64,000 nt of DNA from Rufibacter latericius (GCF_003721515.1 NZ_RJJD01000013.1:62001-126000); one strand, 5' to 3'. Positions 14,601 through 23,960 are shown, counted from the first letter of the stretch. A program made the numbers and translations. Notes: a model not told the origin generated them from the sequence alone.

Positions 14601-17015
14601 TTAGAACCTGTAGGAAAGGGTAGTGACAAACTGACGGGGAGGGATCGGGTTAACGCTGTAGTTCTCGTGCACCAGGTAATTGAGCTCATTGGTGATATTG
14701 GACAGCTTGCCCAGGAGGGAAAACTTGTGGCGGGTATACCCCAGCGAAACATCAAACGTGGTGAAACCGCTTACCGGGATCAGGCGGTTGAATTTCTGCG
14801 CCTGGCCCACTTGGTTGTTCCAGCCGGCGTTCCGCTCCCCGGTGTAGAAACCGGAGGCACCCACTTTCAAGCCTTTCAGGGCCGTTGTTTTGAGGGTGTA
14901 GAAGATGGTGGCGTTGGCGGTATGGGCCGGGTTGCTCACCAGGCGCTCCCCCTCTATATAGCTGCCCTTGGAACCGGGGGTGTCCGTGTAGCGCATGAAG
15001 TTGTAGCTGTATCCCGCCAGGAAGGTCAGGCTTGGCACGAGGGTACCGCTCAGGTCCACCTCCGCCCCGTCACTGGTGGTCTGCCCGGTGAATTCCTTAA
15101 TGGTGGCGTCCGTATTCAACGTGGTACCGTCGGCCAGGTACTGCGCCTGCAAAGCCAGGTCATTGTTGATGATCCGGTAAAAGGTGACATTGACCGAGAG
15201 CAGGTCTTTGATCAAATCATTTTTCACGCCTGCTTCATACTGGTCCACGATGGAGGGCTTCAGGTTCTGCTGAAACACATCCTTCCCGGTGTTGGGGACG
15301 AAGTTGTTGGAGTAACTGGCAAACAGGGAAGTCGTGGAGGTCGGCTGGTAAACTACCCCTACCCGAGGGGAAAATGCCCGGTCGTATTTAGTCGTAGCTG
15401 TGGTGCTGTTCTTGACCTCATTGTTCGTCAAGTCATACAGTTTGGCGACGGCAACTTTCTGGTAAGACCACCGAAGTCCGGCCAAGACCTTGAACTTGTC
15501 TGAAATGCTGATCAGGTCCTGAAAATAGGTTCCGATACGGTAGGTAGGGGTTTCGGTGCGGAGGGTGGCCGTGGCAAGGGGCTCATCGGTGCGAGGGGTG
15601 AATTTGGTGGGGTCCAGAAGGTTGATGGAATCGTACACGTCGCCCTTGCCCAAAGAAGATATTTTGAATGTATGGGAAGTGTTCAGGTAACGTTCCGCAT
15701 CCGCCCCCACCAGCACGGTATGGCCCAGGCCGAAGGTTTTGAATTCCCCGTTCAGGTTGATCTGCCCGGTGTAGTAATCCTCCGAGATATCCGACCGGGT
15801 TAGTTTCCGGCCCCAATCCCCGTCGGCGTCCGCCTGAATCCGCTCGGTAGAGAAATAGTCCCGGCCGAACTTCTGCTGTGACCCGATGAAGTTCAGCTTC
15901 CAGGTCTCGTTCAGTTGGTGGTCCACCGTGGCCGAGGTAGTTACCTGGTTGACCTTGTTGTAGGCCCAGGGAGCGTTGAAAAAGGTAGACCGGCCAATCG
16001 TGGTGGGAATCTTGCTGTCTAAAGAGCCGATCCCGAAGTCCGGGGTGAAGTCATGGTTCATGTAATCCCCCTGCACCAAAATAGTGGTTCTGGAACCCAG
16101 TTTGTAGAGGAGGGAAGGATTTACGTAGTACCGTTTTGATTCCACGCTGTTCCGGTAGCTCTCCGACGTTTCGAAGGTGCCGATCATCCGGAAGGCCAGG
16201 TTTTGGGAAATCGGCCCGTACACATCCGCTATGGGTTTGTAGAGGTTATAGCTGCCCGCCCGCAGGGCTATCTCTCCGCCGTACTCGAATTTGGGCTGCT
16301 TCGTCACCATGTTGATGATGGCCCCGCCGGACACGTTGCCATACAGCAAAGCGGCACTTCCCTTCAGTACTTCCACCCGTTCCAGGGTGCTGGCCTCCGG
16401 GATGACCGCGGAGTTGGAGCGGGCCCCGTTCTTGAAAATGTTGTTGGCCCCTAGGTTGTACCCGCGGGCAAAGAAGGTCTCCGCCGTACTGCCCCGGCTG
16501 GTGCCCAGGGAAACCCCGTTCACGTTCTTGATGACGTCGCTCAGCCTGGAAGCCTGCTGGTTGGCGATCACCTCGCTGTTCACGATGGTCATGCTCTGGG
16601 GCATGTCCAGGGGGGCAATGGCTATTTTCCCGATGGCCAATGGCTTTTTGTTGATGGTCTTTCCGGCGGTTACCACTACCTCGGAGATCCGGGCGGCGTT
16701 TTCCACTAACTCAAAATTGACCTTGGTTGTCTTTCCGGCTTCCACGGTGATGCTCGTTTCCTTGCTTTCCAACCCCACAAAAGAGCTGGTCAGGGTATAA
16801 GTGCCGGGGGGAACGCCCTGGATCGTGTAGAAACCATCCTCTCCGGTAACGGCACCTTTGCTGGTTCCCGTTAAACCCACATTTACGTAAGCGGCGGGTT
16901 TCCCGTCGCTGGACTTTATTTTGCCGCTTACCCTGCCCGTCGCCTGGGCAAACGCGTGCTGGCCGAAGGCCAGGAAGACTAGAATTGGGAAGAGGAAGGA
17001 GTAGATCTGTCTCAT
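14601..17015 (-). CDS. TonB-dependent siderophore receptor
   Basis: An 804-residue outer-membrane receptor: signal peptide (FLFPILVFLAFGQHAFA), a carboxypeptidase-regulatory-like domain at about 26-110 (GRVSGKIKSSDGKPAAYVNV), a TonB plug (about 130-250: LDMPQSMTIVNSEVI, then VLKGSAALLYGNVSGGAIIN) and a 22-strand barrel ending in an aromatic residue (TTLSYRF). The plug resembles FhuA/FpvA-type ferric-siderophore receptors. Two Fur-box-like palindromes flank its promoter, which supports iron control. It is monocistronic, between the STAS pair and small unknown genes. Confidence 0.9.
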   Translation of the reverse strand: MRQIYSFLFPILVFLAFGQHAFAQATGRVSGKIKSSDGKPAAYVNVGLTGTSKGAVTGEDGFYTIQGVPPGTYTLTSSFVGLESKETSITVEAGKTTKVNFELVENAARISEVVVTAGKTINKKPLAIGKIAIAPLDMPQSMTIVNSEVIANQQASRLSDVIKNVNGVSLGTSRGSTAETFFARGYNLGANNIFKNGARSNSAVIPEASTLERVEVLKGSAALLYGNVSGGAIINMVTKQPKFEYGGEIALRAGSYNLYKPIADVYGPISQNLAFRMIGTFETSESYRNSVESKRYYVNPSLLYKLGSRTTILVQGDYMNHDFTPDFGIGSLDSKIPTTIGRSTFFNAPWAYNKVNQVTTSATVDHQLNETWKLNFIGSQQKFGRDYFSTERIQADADGDWGRKLTRSDISEDYYTGQINLNGEFKTFGLGHTVLVGADAERYLNTSHTFKISSLGKGDVYDSINLLDPTKFTPRTDEPLATATLRTETPTYRIGTYFQDLISISDKFKVLAGLRWSYQKVAVAKLYDLTNNEVKNSTTATTKYDRAFSPRVGVVYQPTSTTSLFASYSNNFVPNTGKDVFQQNLKPSIVDQYEAGVKNDLIKDLLSVNVTFYRIINNDLALQAQYLADGTTLNTDATIKEFTGQTTSDGAEVDLSGTLVPSLTFLAGYSYNFMRYTDTPGSKGSYIEGERLVSNPAHTANATIFYTLKTTALKGLKVGASGFYTGERNAGWNNQVGQAQKFNRLIPVSGFTTFDVSLGYTRHKFSLLGKLSNITNELNYLVHENYSVNPIPPRQFVTTLSYRF

Positions 17016-17022
17016 TATTGCT

Positions 17023-17040
17023 ATTTAGATTAAATCTAAT
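17023..17040. promoter_or_regulatory. Fur-box-like palindrome 1
   Basis: ATTTAGATTAAATCTAAT. The central 15 bases, TTAGATT-A-AATCTAA, are a perfect dyad. It lies 8 bases upstream of the TonB receptor start codon and downstream of the -7 element, so binding would block transcription. The match to a Fur operator is by eye. Confidence 0.6.
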
Positions 17041-17046
17041 TTGACG

Positions 17047-17077
17047 CAAATATAGAGACGGTATCTCAACCTGCAAA
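17047..17077 (-). promoter_or_regulatory. Bacteroidetes-type promoter of the TonB receptor
   Basis: On the minus strand TTTG (17077-17074) and TATATTTG (17054-17047) are separated by 19 bases, an exact match to the Bacteroidetes housekeeping consensus (TTTG, about 19 bases, TAnnTTTG). It lies between the two Fur-like dyads and 32 bases upstream of the start codon. Confidence 0.7.
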
Positions 17078-17080
17078 TAT

Positions 17081-17101
17081 TATTTAGATTGATTCTTAAT
17101 A
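17081..17101. promoter_or_regulatory. Fur-box-like palindrome 2
   Basis: A second imperfect dyad, TATTTAGATT-G-ATTCTTAATA, with 8 of 10 paired positions. It shares the ATTTAGATT half with palindrome 1 and lies just upstream of the -33 element. Confidence 0.5.
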
Positions 17102-17260
17102 ATTTTTCAGGCGATTTAGAGGCTTTGAAAGGTGAAAGACGGGGGGAAAGGGTGCCCATGTAACCCAAATCCTTCCTTTCACACCATAGTAGGAAAGGGA
17201 AATAAAGCCCGGAACTGGACTAGCCCGGAAGCAGCCCAAGCTAATCCAGTTCTGGGAACT

Positions 17261-17506
17261 CTAGGCGGAAAGAAGATGCTCGGGGTGCCCCAGTACCTCC
17301 AGGACATAGCGCAGACCTGCCCAGCTCTGCTCGGGAACTTGGCAATCCATCACCTCTTCGATAAAGGCGGTCATCTTTTCCAGGGGGCAATCACCCTCGA
17401 TCCTGTACTGGGAAGAAGCCAAAAACTTCTCCTGTAACTCTGTGCTTTCTACTCTGACAATAAATCCTTCTTTGGTGTACAGTACAATTTCATGGCCGTT
17501 AATCAT
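17261..17506 (-). CDS. Hypothetical 81-residue protein
   Basis: An acidic 81-residue protein starting at the ATG at 17506 (MINGHEIVLYTKEGFIVRVESTELQEKF); a longer frame would need a GTG start. No signal, membrane segment or known motif. It begins 4 bases after the stop of the upstream small gene at 17511, so the two form a pair. The pairing of a small HTH-like gene with a small partner recalls regulatory or toxin-antitoxin cassettes, but the sequence gives no proof. Confidence 0.5.
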   Translation of the reverse strand: MINGHEIVLYTKEGFIVRVESTELQEKFLASSQYRIEGDCPLEKMTAFIEEVMDCQVPEQSWAGLRYVLEVLGHPEHLLSA

Positions 17507-17510
17507 GTCG

Positions 17511-17795
17511 TTAGTGGTTACTTGGTGGGGGGGAAGCAAAAATGACACTTACCAAGGTTAAAAACTCAACGTTGACCAACTTTGCGAAAGCCTGAAGCTC
17601 GGATACCCGGAAGGTGCTGGGGTCTTTTATTTTAGCCTGCAGCCGGACGGTGTTCAAACTGAGCTTCTTGGCGATATGGGTAACCGGGATAATCGCAACT
17701 ATCTCCCCGAGACTCTTTATCTTACCTTCCTCCAAGCCAATCTTCACCTTCACGTATCGTAAGTCATCCTCAAAGTTGATCTCAGTTGTTTTCAT
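17511..17795 (-). CDS. Small HTH-like protein
   Basis: 94 residues from the ATG at 17795 (MKTTEINFEDDLRYVKVKIG); the frame upstream uses only TTG. Residues 40-80 (THIAKKLSLNTVRLQAKIKDPSTFRVSELQAFAKLVNV) look like a minimal helix-turn-helix of the type found in phage and mobile-element regulators. It is followed after 4 bases by the 81-residue gene. A DNA-binding role is inferred from this resemblance only. Confidence 0.55.
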   Translation of the reverse strand: MKTTEINFEDDLRYVKVKIGLEEGKIKSLGEIVAIIPVTHIAKKLSLNTVRLQAKIKDPSTFRVSELQAFAKLVNVEFLTLVSVIFASPPPSNH

Positions 17796-17822
17796 CGGGA
17801 GCGTAATTGAAATCTTTGACAA

Positions 17823-18365
17823 AGCATATAAAACTATGAAGCCCTGTCCTACAAGTCCGGGTAGTGAGCGAAGCGCAATAGGTCAATTTAGTTAAGTAAA
17901 ATACTAAAGCGGCTGAATACCTGCAAACAAGCGGGGCACGAAAGCTGAAAAAAATTCATTAGGAAAGAATCAGGGCAATTAACCTGACGCAAAACACTTC
18001 CCTCCTCAAAACAAGAACCGGAAACAGGATGAACCTCTGCCTGATTTACCAGGGAAGGTCACCGGAGGTACTTATCCCGTTGCCGGCAGGGCCAATTTCC
18101 AATCCTCCCCTCCGGTCACGGGAACAATCCCCCTTTACATTATATACGATATGTACCGGTGAATGACTACGGAAAGTATAGGTTTTGTAAATCCCAGGTT
18201 TGGGTTACTCCGCAGCGTAAATGCAGCCAGCCTTCCAGGTAACAATTGGAAAAAGGGGCAAGAGAATACTACTCCTTGCGGCAGGACACGCCGGAAAGAA
18301 ATCCAGATCGTTCGGTACCCGTATGATAGAACTTTAAAGGGTTGGTATAACTTAAGAGGGATGCG
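17823..18365. other. Intergenic stretch without a credible gene
   Basis: 543 bases. A 77-codon frame at 18163-18396 is open but low in coding character and overlaps the better small gene at 18366. No terminator, repeat or tRNA was recognised. An ATATACGATAT segment near 18141 is the only palindromic trace. Confidence 0.4.
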
Positions 18366-18554
18366 ATGGATACTGTCAATACACTCATCTTCCTAAGCCT
18401 GACGATAGGGGTTGTCTGCACCTTCCTACTCTGGCTCCATGACCGGAAGCCCTACCTGAAACAGGAGACCTATAAGACCATAAGCGTCATCTCCTTTATC
18501 TTCAACATCACGGGTAGCTTCCTTTGTTTGAGTGTCCTGCTCAACTGGGGCTAA
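18366..18554 (+). CDS. Small two-helix membrane protein
   Basis: 62 residues with two hydrophobic helices (about 6-24, LIFLSLTIGVVCTFLLWL, and 40-60, ISFIFNITGSFLCLSVLLN) joined by a basic loop (HDRKPYLKQETYK). A purine-rich GAGGGATG precedes the start by a few bases. The amino-acid composition fits a real membrane peptide, but no family is recognised. It is convergent with the Fic gene. Small membrane proteins beside toxin-antitoxin loci can be toxins, but there is no direct evidence for that here. Confidence 0.5.
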   Translation: MDTVNTLIFLSLTIGVVCTFLLWLHDRKPYLKQETYKTISVISFIFNITGSFLCLSVLLNWG

Positions 18555-18624
18555 CGACCCTTTACGCGGGCAAAGGCGTGGTGGACCTTCGGCCCCGTAG
18601 GTCCGGTTGGTAGGCAAGGCAATT

Positions 18625-19662
18625 CTATTTTACCCTGGGCCCTTTTAGTTTTTGGGTTAGCTCCTCCCCTATTTTCTGCCCTTTGGCTATTTTCTCCAAT
18701 TGCAGGATAGAGTGCCCGAATCGTTGGGCATCCTGGAGGTCCTGGGAGGCGGGCGCCACCATGGGGTGGTTCACAACCGCCTGGATGACGGCATGGAAAG
18801 CATCTTTGTGGGGAAGGATCTGCTTCTCGTCGAACCGCACTTCCTGGAACCGCTGCAGGAAAGTATCGATCGGCTCCATTCCCCGCAGCGCCGGGTACAC
18901 CTCGGTCAGCCGGAGGAAAGTGACGTCAAACTCCCGCTTCGCTTCCATCCGCAGTAGTTCCTGTGATAAAGGAGGAATCGGTACGGCGGGGATGCTGCGG
19001 AGCCACTCGGCCTCCTGGGTGGGCACCGGATAAGTCACCGTGCGGAGCATGCTTTTCAGACCTTCCAGGTTACGGGCCCGGTCCGGGGCACCATGGACCC
19101 GAACCATGCCAACATCCCGACCGTGGTTGTAGTCTTCCTTGTTCTTCAGCTGGTTGAAATCAAGGCGGTATCCTGCTTGGGACGCCAGTTGCGTAAAGGC
19201 GCTCTGCAGGCTTCGACCGTTGCCTTCCCGGAACGGGTGGGTATAGTTGTACTGGTCCAGGTAGAAGGCAGCCCGTTCCGTGAACTGGTCGAGGGGCAGG
19301 CCTTTCAGGTAGTTTTCCTTTTCCAAGTGCGCGGCCAGGGCCTGCAGGTTCCCGTCGATGTCGGGATAGGGGGCAAAAACCATGATTTCCCTGCTGCCCG
19401 TTGCATAAGTAGGCTTGTGCCCCTGGAACTGGCGGTCGGCCCTGGTTTCCCCCGCCCAGGGATAGATATCCCCGAAAATGAACCGGTGGATCTGCTGGAA
19501 GTGGTTTTTATCAAATCTGCCGCCCGGCACCCCTCCCCTACTTTTAAGCTCCTCCACACTGGTCCAGGCGATGTTGGCCTCTGCCTGGGAGAGGGCGGAA
19601 GCATCGGTGATCCCTAATTTATTTAAGAGAACGCCTTGGCTATCCGAGAATAAATCCCCCAT
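18625..19662 (-). CDS. Fic/DOC-family protein (putative AMP transferase)
   Basis: 345 residues. The Fic core has the full catalytic motif HPFREGNGRS (residues 142-151), with the His, the acidic Glu and the anion-binding NGR. The upstream flap-type segment IYPWAGETR is at 66-74. An extra 180-residue C-terminal helical region of unknown role follows. Fic enzymes usually transfer AMP to hydroxyl side chains of target proteins. The upstream gene, 10 bases away, encodes a VbhA-like partner, so the pair reads as a type II toxin-antitoxin module of the FicT-FicA type. Confidence 0.88.
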   Translation of the reverse strand: MGDLFSDSQGVLLNKLGITDASALSQAEANIAWTSVEELKSRGGVPGGRFDKNHFQQIHRFIFGDIYPWAGETRADRQFQGHKPTYATGSREIMVFAPYPDIDGNLQALAAHLEKENYLKGLPLDQFTERAAFYLDQYNYTHPFREGNGRSLQSAFTQLASQAGYRLDFNQLKNKEDYNHGRDVGMVRVHGAPDRARNLEGLKSMLRTVTYPVPTQEAEWLRSIPAVPIPPLSQELLRMEAKREFDVTFLRLTEVYPALRGMEPIDTFLQRFQEVRFDEKQILPHKDAFHAVIQAVVNHPMVAPASQDLQDAQRFGHSILQLEKIAKGQKIGEELTQKLKGPRVK

Positions 19663-19672
19663 ACCCTATAGG

Positions 19673-19927
19673 TTAGACAGGCTTTTCGGAAGGGACGGAA
19701 CTGTACCGGCGCTTCGTTTCCGTGATGATCCTTTCCTTGACCTCCGCCAAGGAAAGCTCCCCGTCCACGTAACGTTGCATCAACTCCACTGCGAAATCGT
19801 CAGGCATGGGGGCATTGGTCAGGATCCCCGCTAGGGAACTTAAAGCCGATTTCTCCCTTTCGATCCTGGCTTCCACTTGATCCGGGGTTAATCCTGGCCG
19901 CGCTGGCTTGAAAACATCTAATAGCAT
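19673..19927 (-). CDS. VbhA-like antitoxin of the Fic protein
   Basis: 84 residues from the ATG at 19927 (the codon before it would be TTG). The end YVDGELSLAEVKERII (from about residue 53) is the usual C-terminal pattern of Fic-inhibitor antitoxins of the VbhA family. The helix that normally carries the inhibitory (S/T)xxxE(G/N) motif reads ALSSLAGILTNA, so the glutamate that blocks ATP binding is not seen where expected. It is directly upstream of the Fic gene and presumably made with it. The family call is from pattern and context. Confidence 0.7.
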   Translation of the reverse strand: MLLDVFKPARPGLTPDQVEARIEREKSALSSLAGILTNAPMPDDFAVELMQRYVDGELSLAEVKERIITETKRRYSSVPSEKPV

Positions 19928-19991
19928 CAATCGAAATAGTTAGGATAGGTTATATACGGCAAAATGCTGGTAAAGGCCTTAAAACAGGGAA

Positions 19992-20038
19992 TATCCATTT
20001 ACCCATTATCAACCCTAAACATGATGGGTAAATGGATA
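19992..20038. repeat. 15-bp inverted repeat between Fic and ars operons
   Basis: TATCCATTTACCCAT (19992-20006) and ATGGGTAAATGGATA (20024-20038) are a perfect pair around 17 bases. It lies 118 bases past the last ars gene and 65 bases upstream of the antitoxin start. It could end the ars transcript (TTTT follows on the minus strand) or be an operator for the Fic module. Confidence 0.65.
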
Positions 20039-20155
20039 AAATCCAAGAAATTTTAGGAAGGCAGAAGTACCAGGGCTATTGCAAAATAATCAAAGCTTTG
20101 AAGGAGTTTGGTTAACCCCAAGGACCTAAGTAGCCTGCGGATGGAAGTTGATGTT

Positions 20156-21256
<1,101 letters not shown>

Positions 21257-21276
21257 ATCAGTCTATTTAAAGCGTT

Positions 21277-22056
21277 TTAAGCGGTTCTGAGCATACCTGC
21301 GAATTCATTGGGCAATGGGCTTGCCTCCACGGCCTGAGCCGCTCTCTCCACGTCGTAGGCCACACGGACGAACTCCACCTTGATGCTCTCAGGGTTGGTC
21401 AGCTTGCTCTCAGGCGTCAGTTCCAAGATCACGTAACCAGCGCGTGGGTCGCCGTCCTTGGGCTTGCCCACTGAGCCGATGTTGATGGCGTGGCGGTAAC
21501 GGGTCTGCCCCTCATGGTCATAGGGCATGGCGCGGTGGTAGGGCTTGTGCGTGTGGCCGAAGAATAGGATATCGGCCCCTGCGTCTGCGAACATGTGCAG
21601 GAAACTCTTCTCGGGCCTGTCCTCAAACAGGTACTCATTGATCTTGCGGGGGCTGCCGTGCACCAGCAGCATCTCCATCCTGTTCTCAGCCTTTGAGTCA
21701 TCCATGAAGGTGAGGCGGATGTGGCGCGGGAGCATCCGTAGGTACTGGCGGGTCTCCTCTGTGACGATGTGGTTGGTGTAGTCGATGGACTGCTGTCCGA
21801 GGTCTTTCTCTGTGTCGGTCTTGTAGGCGCACCCGCAGTTGGGGCTGGCCAGACCCACACCCTCGTCGTAGTTCCCCGCGATGGTGGGAATCCTTCTTCT
21901 TCTAATCTCGGCCACTACCTCATTCGGCCAAGTGGCATAGCCCACTAAGTCACCTAGGCAATAAACAGCGTCTAGGTTCTGATTGTCCATGTCGGCCAAC
22001 ACTGCCTCAAGGGCGGGAAGGTTGGCATGGATGTCGCTGAAAAGGGCGATTCTCAT
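21277..22056 (-). CDS. Calcineurin-like metallophosphoesterase in ars operon
   Basis: 259 residues with all metallophosphoesterase motifs in order: DIHAN (8-12), GDLVGY (36-41), GNYDE, VHGSPR and GHTHKPY. The residues for a two-metal centre are thus present. It sits between arsC and the ACR3 pump, with 3 bases to arsC and 20 to the pump, so it is co-transcribed with the arsenic genes. A cysteine pair (NCGCAYK) lies in the middle. The substrate is unknown. A role in arsenic metabolism is inferred only from the operon. Confidence 0.85.
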   Translation of the reverse strand: MRIALFSDIHANLPALEAVLADMDNQNLDAVYCLGDLVGYATWPNEVVAEIRRRRIPTIAGNYDEGVGLASPNCGCAYKTDTEKDLGQQSIDYTNHIVTEETRQYLRMLPRHIRLTFMDDSKAENRMEMLLVHGSPRKINEYLFEDRPEKSFLHMFADAGADILFFGHTHKPYHRAMPYDHEGQTRYRHAINIGSVGKPKDGDPRAGYVILELTPESKLTNPESIKVEFVRVAYDVERAAQAVEASPLPNEFAGMLRTA

Positions 22057-22059
22057 AGT

Positions 22060-22503
22060 TTATTCTGTTGGGGTGAAAACGGTTTCTCTGGTGATGTGCG
22101 CGGCGGCAAACGTGCGGCAGTATTCCTTGATCTCTTCCCTAGCCTTCCTGAAGGCAGCCCTTACCTCCTCTTCGGTTCCCGTGGCCTTGGCTGGGTCAGT
22201 GAAGTTCTGGTGGAACCGTTGGGCCTTGGACGGAAAGTACGGGCAGTTCTCCTGCGCGTGGTCACACACGGTGATGATGTAGTCAAAAGGTACATCTCGG
22301 TATTCATCGATGTGGTTGGAGGTGTGGCCCGAGAGATCAATGCCGTCTTCCGCCATCGTGGAGATCGCCTTGGGGTTCACTCCGTGGGTTTCTATCCCCG
22401 CACTGAAGATGTTGGCGTGGCCGCCCGTGAAATGCCGCAGGTATCCTTCCGCGATCTGGCTCCGACAGGAATTGCCGGTGCAGAGAACAAGTATATTCTT
22501 CAT
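22060..22503 (-). CDS. arsC: Arsenate reductase, LMW phosphatase type
   Basis: 147 residues from the ATG at 22503 (MKNILVLCTGNSCRSQIAEGYLRHF); a start 9 bases earlier is possible. The CX5R loop CTGNSCRS near the N-terminus and the downstream Cys-containing VCDHAQENCPYF are those of low-molecular-weight phosphatase-type ArsC enzymes, which reduce arsenate to arsenite through a thiol cascade with thioredoxin or a related donor. It lies between arsN and the metallophosphoesterase in the ars operon and supplies the arsenite that the ACR3 pump expels. Confidence 0.9.
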   Translation of the reverse strand: MKNILVLCTGNSCRSQIAEGYLRHFTGGHANIFSAGIETHGVNPKAISTMAEDGIDLSGHTSNHIDEYRDVPFDYIITVCDHAQENCPYFPSKAQRFHQNFTDPAKATGTEEEVRAAFRKAREEIKEYCRTFAAAHITRETVFTPTE

Positions 22504-22521
22504 GTTTGTCATTTGTCGTGA

Positions 22522-23013
22522 TCAATCATTACCCGCCACTAGGCTGCGCCGCTCAAGGAAGTAGACGCTGCGCCAGACCCCGTGGTGCTTCGCCAGCCGT
22601 TCCCTGAGGCCGACGATGCGAAAGCCGTTCTTCTCATGGAGTTTCACGCTGGCCACGTTCTCAGGGAAGATGCCCGCCTGAATTGTCCAGATGCCGTTGT
22701 TCTCGGCCTCAGTGATCAGGTGTTTGAGCAGCTTCTCGCCGATACCCTTTCCCCTGAAACCTTGGCCCACGTAGACGCTGACCTCGGCCACGCCTGCGTA
22801 AACGCAGCGGCTGGAGACGGGTGAAAGGGCAACCCAACCGCAGACTTCCTCCCCTTCCAGAGCCACGAAGCGGCAACTGTTGAGGTGTCCTTTGTCCCAG
22901 TCCTCCCAAGAAGGGGCTTCGGTCTGGAAGGTGGCCTGCCCCGTGGCGATCCCCTCAAGGTAGATGCGCTTCACGTCCACCCAATGCGACGGTAGCAAGG
23001 GTGCTATAGGCAT
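22522..23013 (-). CDS. arsN: GNAT acetyltransferase, ArsN type
   Basis: 163 residues of the GNAT fold closest to phosphinothricin/ArsN1 acetyltransferases: the acetyl-CoA site VYVGQGFRGKGIGEKLL (about 98-114) and the C-terminal EKNGFRIVGLRERLAKHHGVWR are typical. ArsN1 enzymes N-acetylate organoarsenicals or phosphinothricin-like compounds, and the gene is a frequent ars-operon member. It lies 10 bases downstream of the DUF6428 gene and 18 bases upstream of arsC. The true substrate is not shown by sequence. Confidence 0.85.
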   Translation of the reverse strand: MPIAPLLPSHWVDVKRIYLEGIATGQATFQTEAPSWEDWDKGHLNSCRFVALEGEEVCGWVALSPVSSRCVYAGVAEVSVYVGQGFRGKGIGEKLLKHLITEAENNGIWTIQAGIFPENVASVKLHEKNGFRIVGLRERLAKHHGVWRSVYFLERRSLVAGND

Positions 23014-23023
23014 AGTCTTCGGT

Positions 23024-23590
23024 TTAGCAGCAGCCAGACCCTGGCGTGCAGCTTTCGGCGGGGAACGTGGTCAGTTCCACCAACTGGACTTTCTTCTTCT
23101 CTGGGGCTGGGGCGCAGCACTCCTCGCCTTTGTCATTGGTGCCGCAGCTTCCACCGCGCTCGATGGCCTTGCACTGCACGAAATCAGGGCTTAGGTTGAC
23201 GATCAGGTTCTCCCCGTCGGCGATGAACTGGGACGGGTACATCTGGCGGGTGTCAAACTGTGAGTTGCCGAACTCGATCTTCACCGTGCCCAGCGGGTTC
23301 AGCGGCAATACCTTTTCTACCACCCCTATAATGGAAAGGGCCTTGCTCACCTTCATCTCACGGTTGCTGTCCCGTTGCTCAGGCTCCCAGAGCTGCACGA
23401 TGACCTCCGTCCACGTGTTCATCACCCCGCCGCAGTCCACCGACACGATCGGGGCTTGTTTGATCTCGGTGATGTGGTAGGAAACGTCCACCAGTTTCCC
23501 TTCGGCGTACTGGAACTGTAGGTGCAGGTCTGGTTTACGCTGAAGCTCGGCCTTGAATTCTTGCCAGTTGATGAAATCTGCTCTGTTCAT
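23024..23590 (-). CDS. DUF6428-family protein, Cys-rich tail
   Basis: 188 residues. The first 135 are soluble mixed alpha/beta sequence (FINWQEFKAELQRKPDLHLQFQYAEGKLVDVSYHITEIK), matching my memory of the DUF6428 proteins that follow arsR in many Bacteroidetes ars operons. The end is Cys-rich: GGSCGTNDKGEECCAPAPEKKK, then ESCTPGSGCC. Such thiol clusters could bind arsenite or a metal. An ArsR-type operator copy lies just upstream (23594-23609). It is 10 bases ahead of arsN. Function unknown; family name moderately sure. Confidence 0.7.
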   Translation of the reverse strand: MNRADFINWQEFKAELQRKPDLHLQFQYAEGKLVDVSYHITEIKQAPIVSVDCGGVMNTWTEVIVQLWEPEQRDSNREMKVSKALSIIGVVEKVLPLNPLGTVKIEFGNSQFDTRQMYPSQFIADGENLIVNLSPDFVQCKAIERGGSCGTNDKGEECCAPAPEKKKVQLVELTTFPAESCTPGSGCC

Positions 23591-23593
23591 ATG

Positions 23594-23609
23594 ATTGCGA
23601 TATTACGAT
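23594..23609. promoter_or_regulatory. ArsR-operator-like site, copy 2
   Basis: On the minus strand the 16 bases read ATCGTAATATCGCAAT, matching copy 1 (ATCGTAACATTGCGAT) at 13 of 16 positions. It lies in the 37-base gap between arsR and the DUF6428 gene, 4 bases upstream of the latter's start codon, so it may give an internal arsenite-responsive control point. Confidence 0.5.
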
Positions 23610-23627
23610 GAATATGGATAAAAAATT

Positions 23628-23960
23628 TTAGCAGCAGCTATCCCTGCACTCCACGCTGGCGGAGAAAAGGTTCAGGAAGATGTCTCGTACTTCTTCAAAT
23701 TTGTGTTTGTCAATGCAGTAGCACACGCTGGTGCCCTCCACGGTGCCAGTGATCAGCCCAGCGGACTTGAGTTCCTTCAGGTGCTGTGAGACCGTGGCCT
23801 GCGCCAGCGGAAGCACCTCCACCAGGTCACCGCAGATGCAGGCCTTGCTCTTGAGCAGGTGCTGGAGAATCGCTATCCTGGCAGGGTGCGCCAAGGCTTT
23901 CGCGTAAGCGGCGACCGTGTTCTGCTCCTCCGTGAAATTCTGCGTCTTAGTGACTCCCAT
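23628..23960 (-). CDS. arsR: ArsR-family arsenite-responsive repressor
   Basis: 110 residues starting at the ATG at 23960; the frame runs 65 codons further up without ribosome-site or family support. The winged helix has the recognition helix [17 protein letters not shown] (53-69). The arsenite-sensing motif [12 protein letters not shown] (C41, C43) follows the classical CxC arrangement at the start of helix 3, and the C-terminal VECRDSCC offers further thiols. It is first gene of the ars operon and sits 20 bases from an operator-like dyad. Arsenite binding would release it and open the operon. Confidence 0.92.
   Translation of the reverse strand: MGVTKTQNFTEEQNTVAAYAKALAHPARIAILQHLLKSKACICGDLVEVLPLAQATVSQHLKELKSAGLITGTVEGTSVCYCIDKHKFEEVRDIFLNLFSASVECRDSCC

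Noticed and set aside
18163-18396. 77-codon plus-strand frame
   Set aside because: Poor coding character and overlaps the better small membrane gene at 18366.
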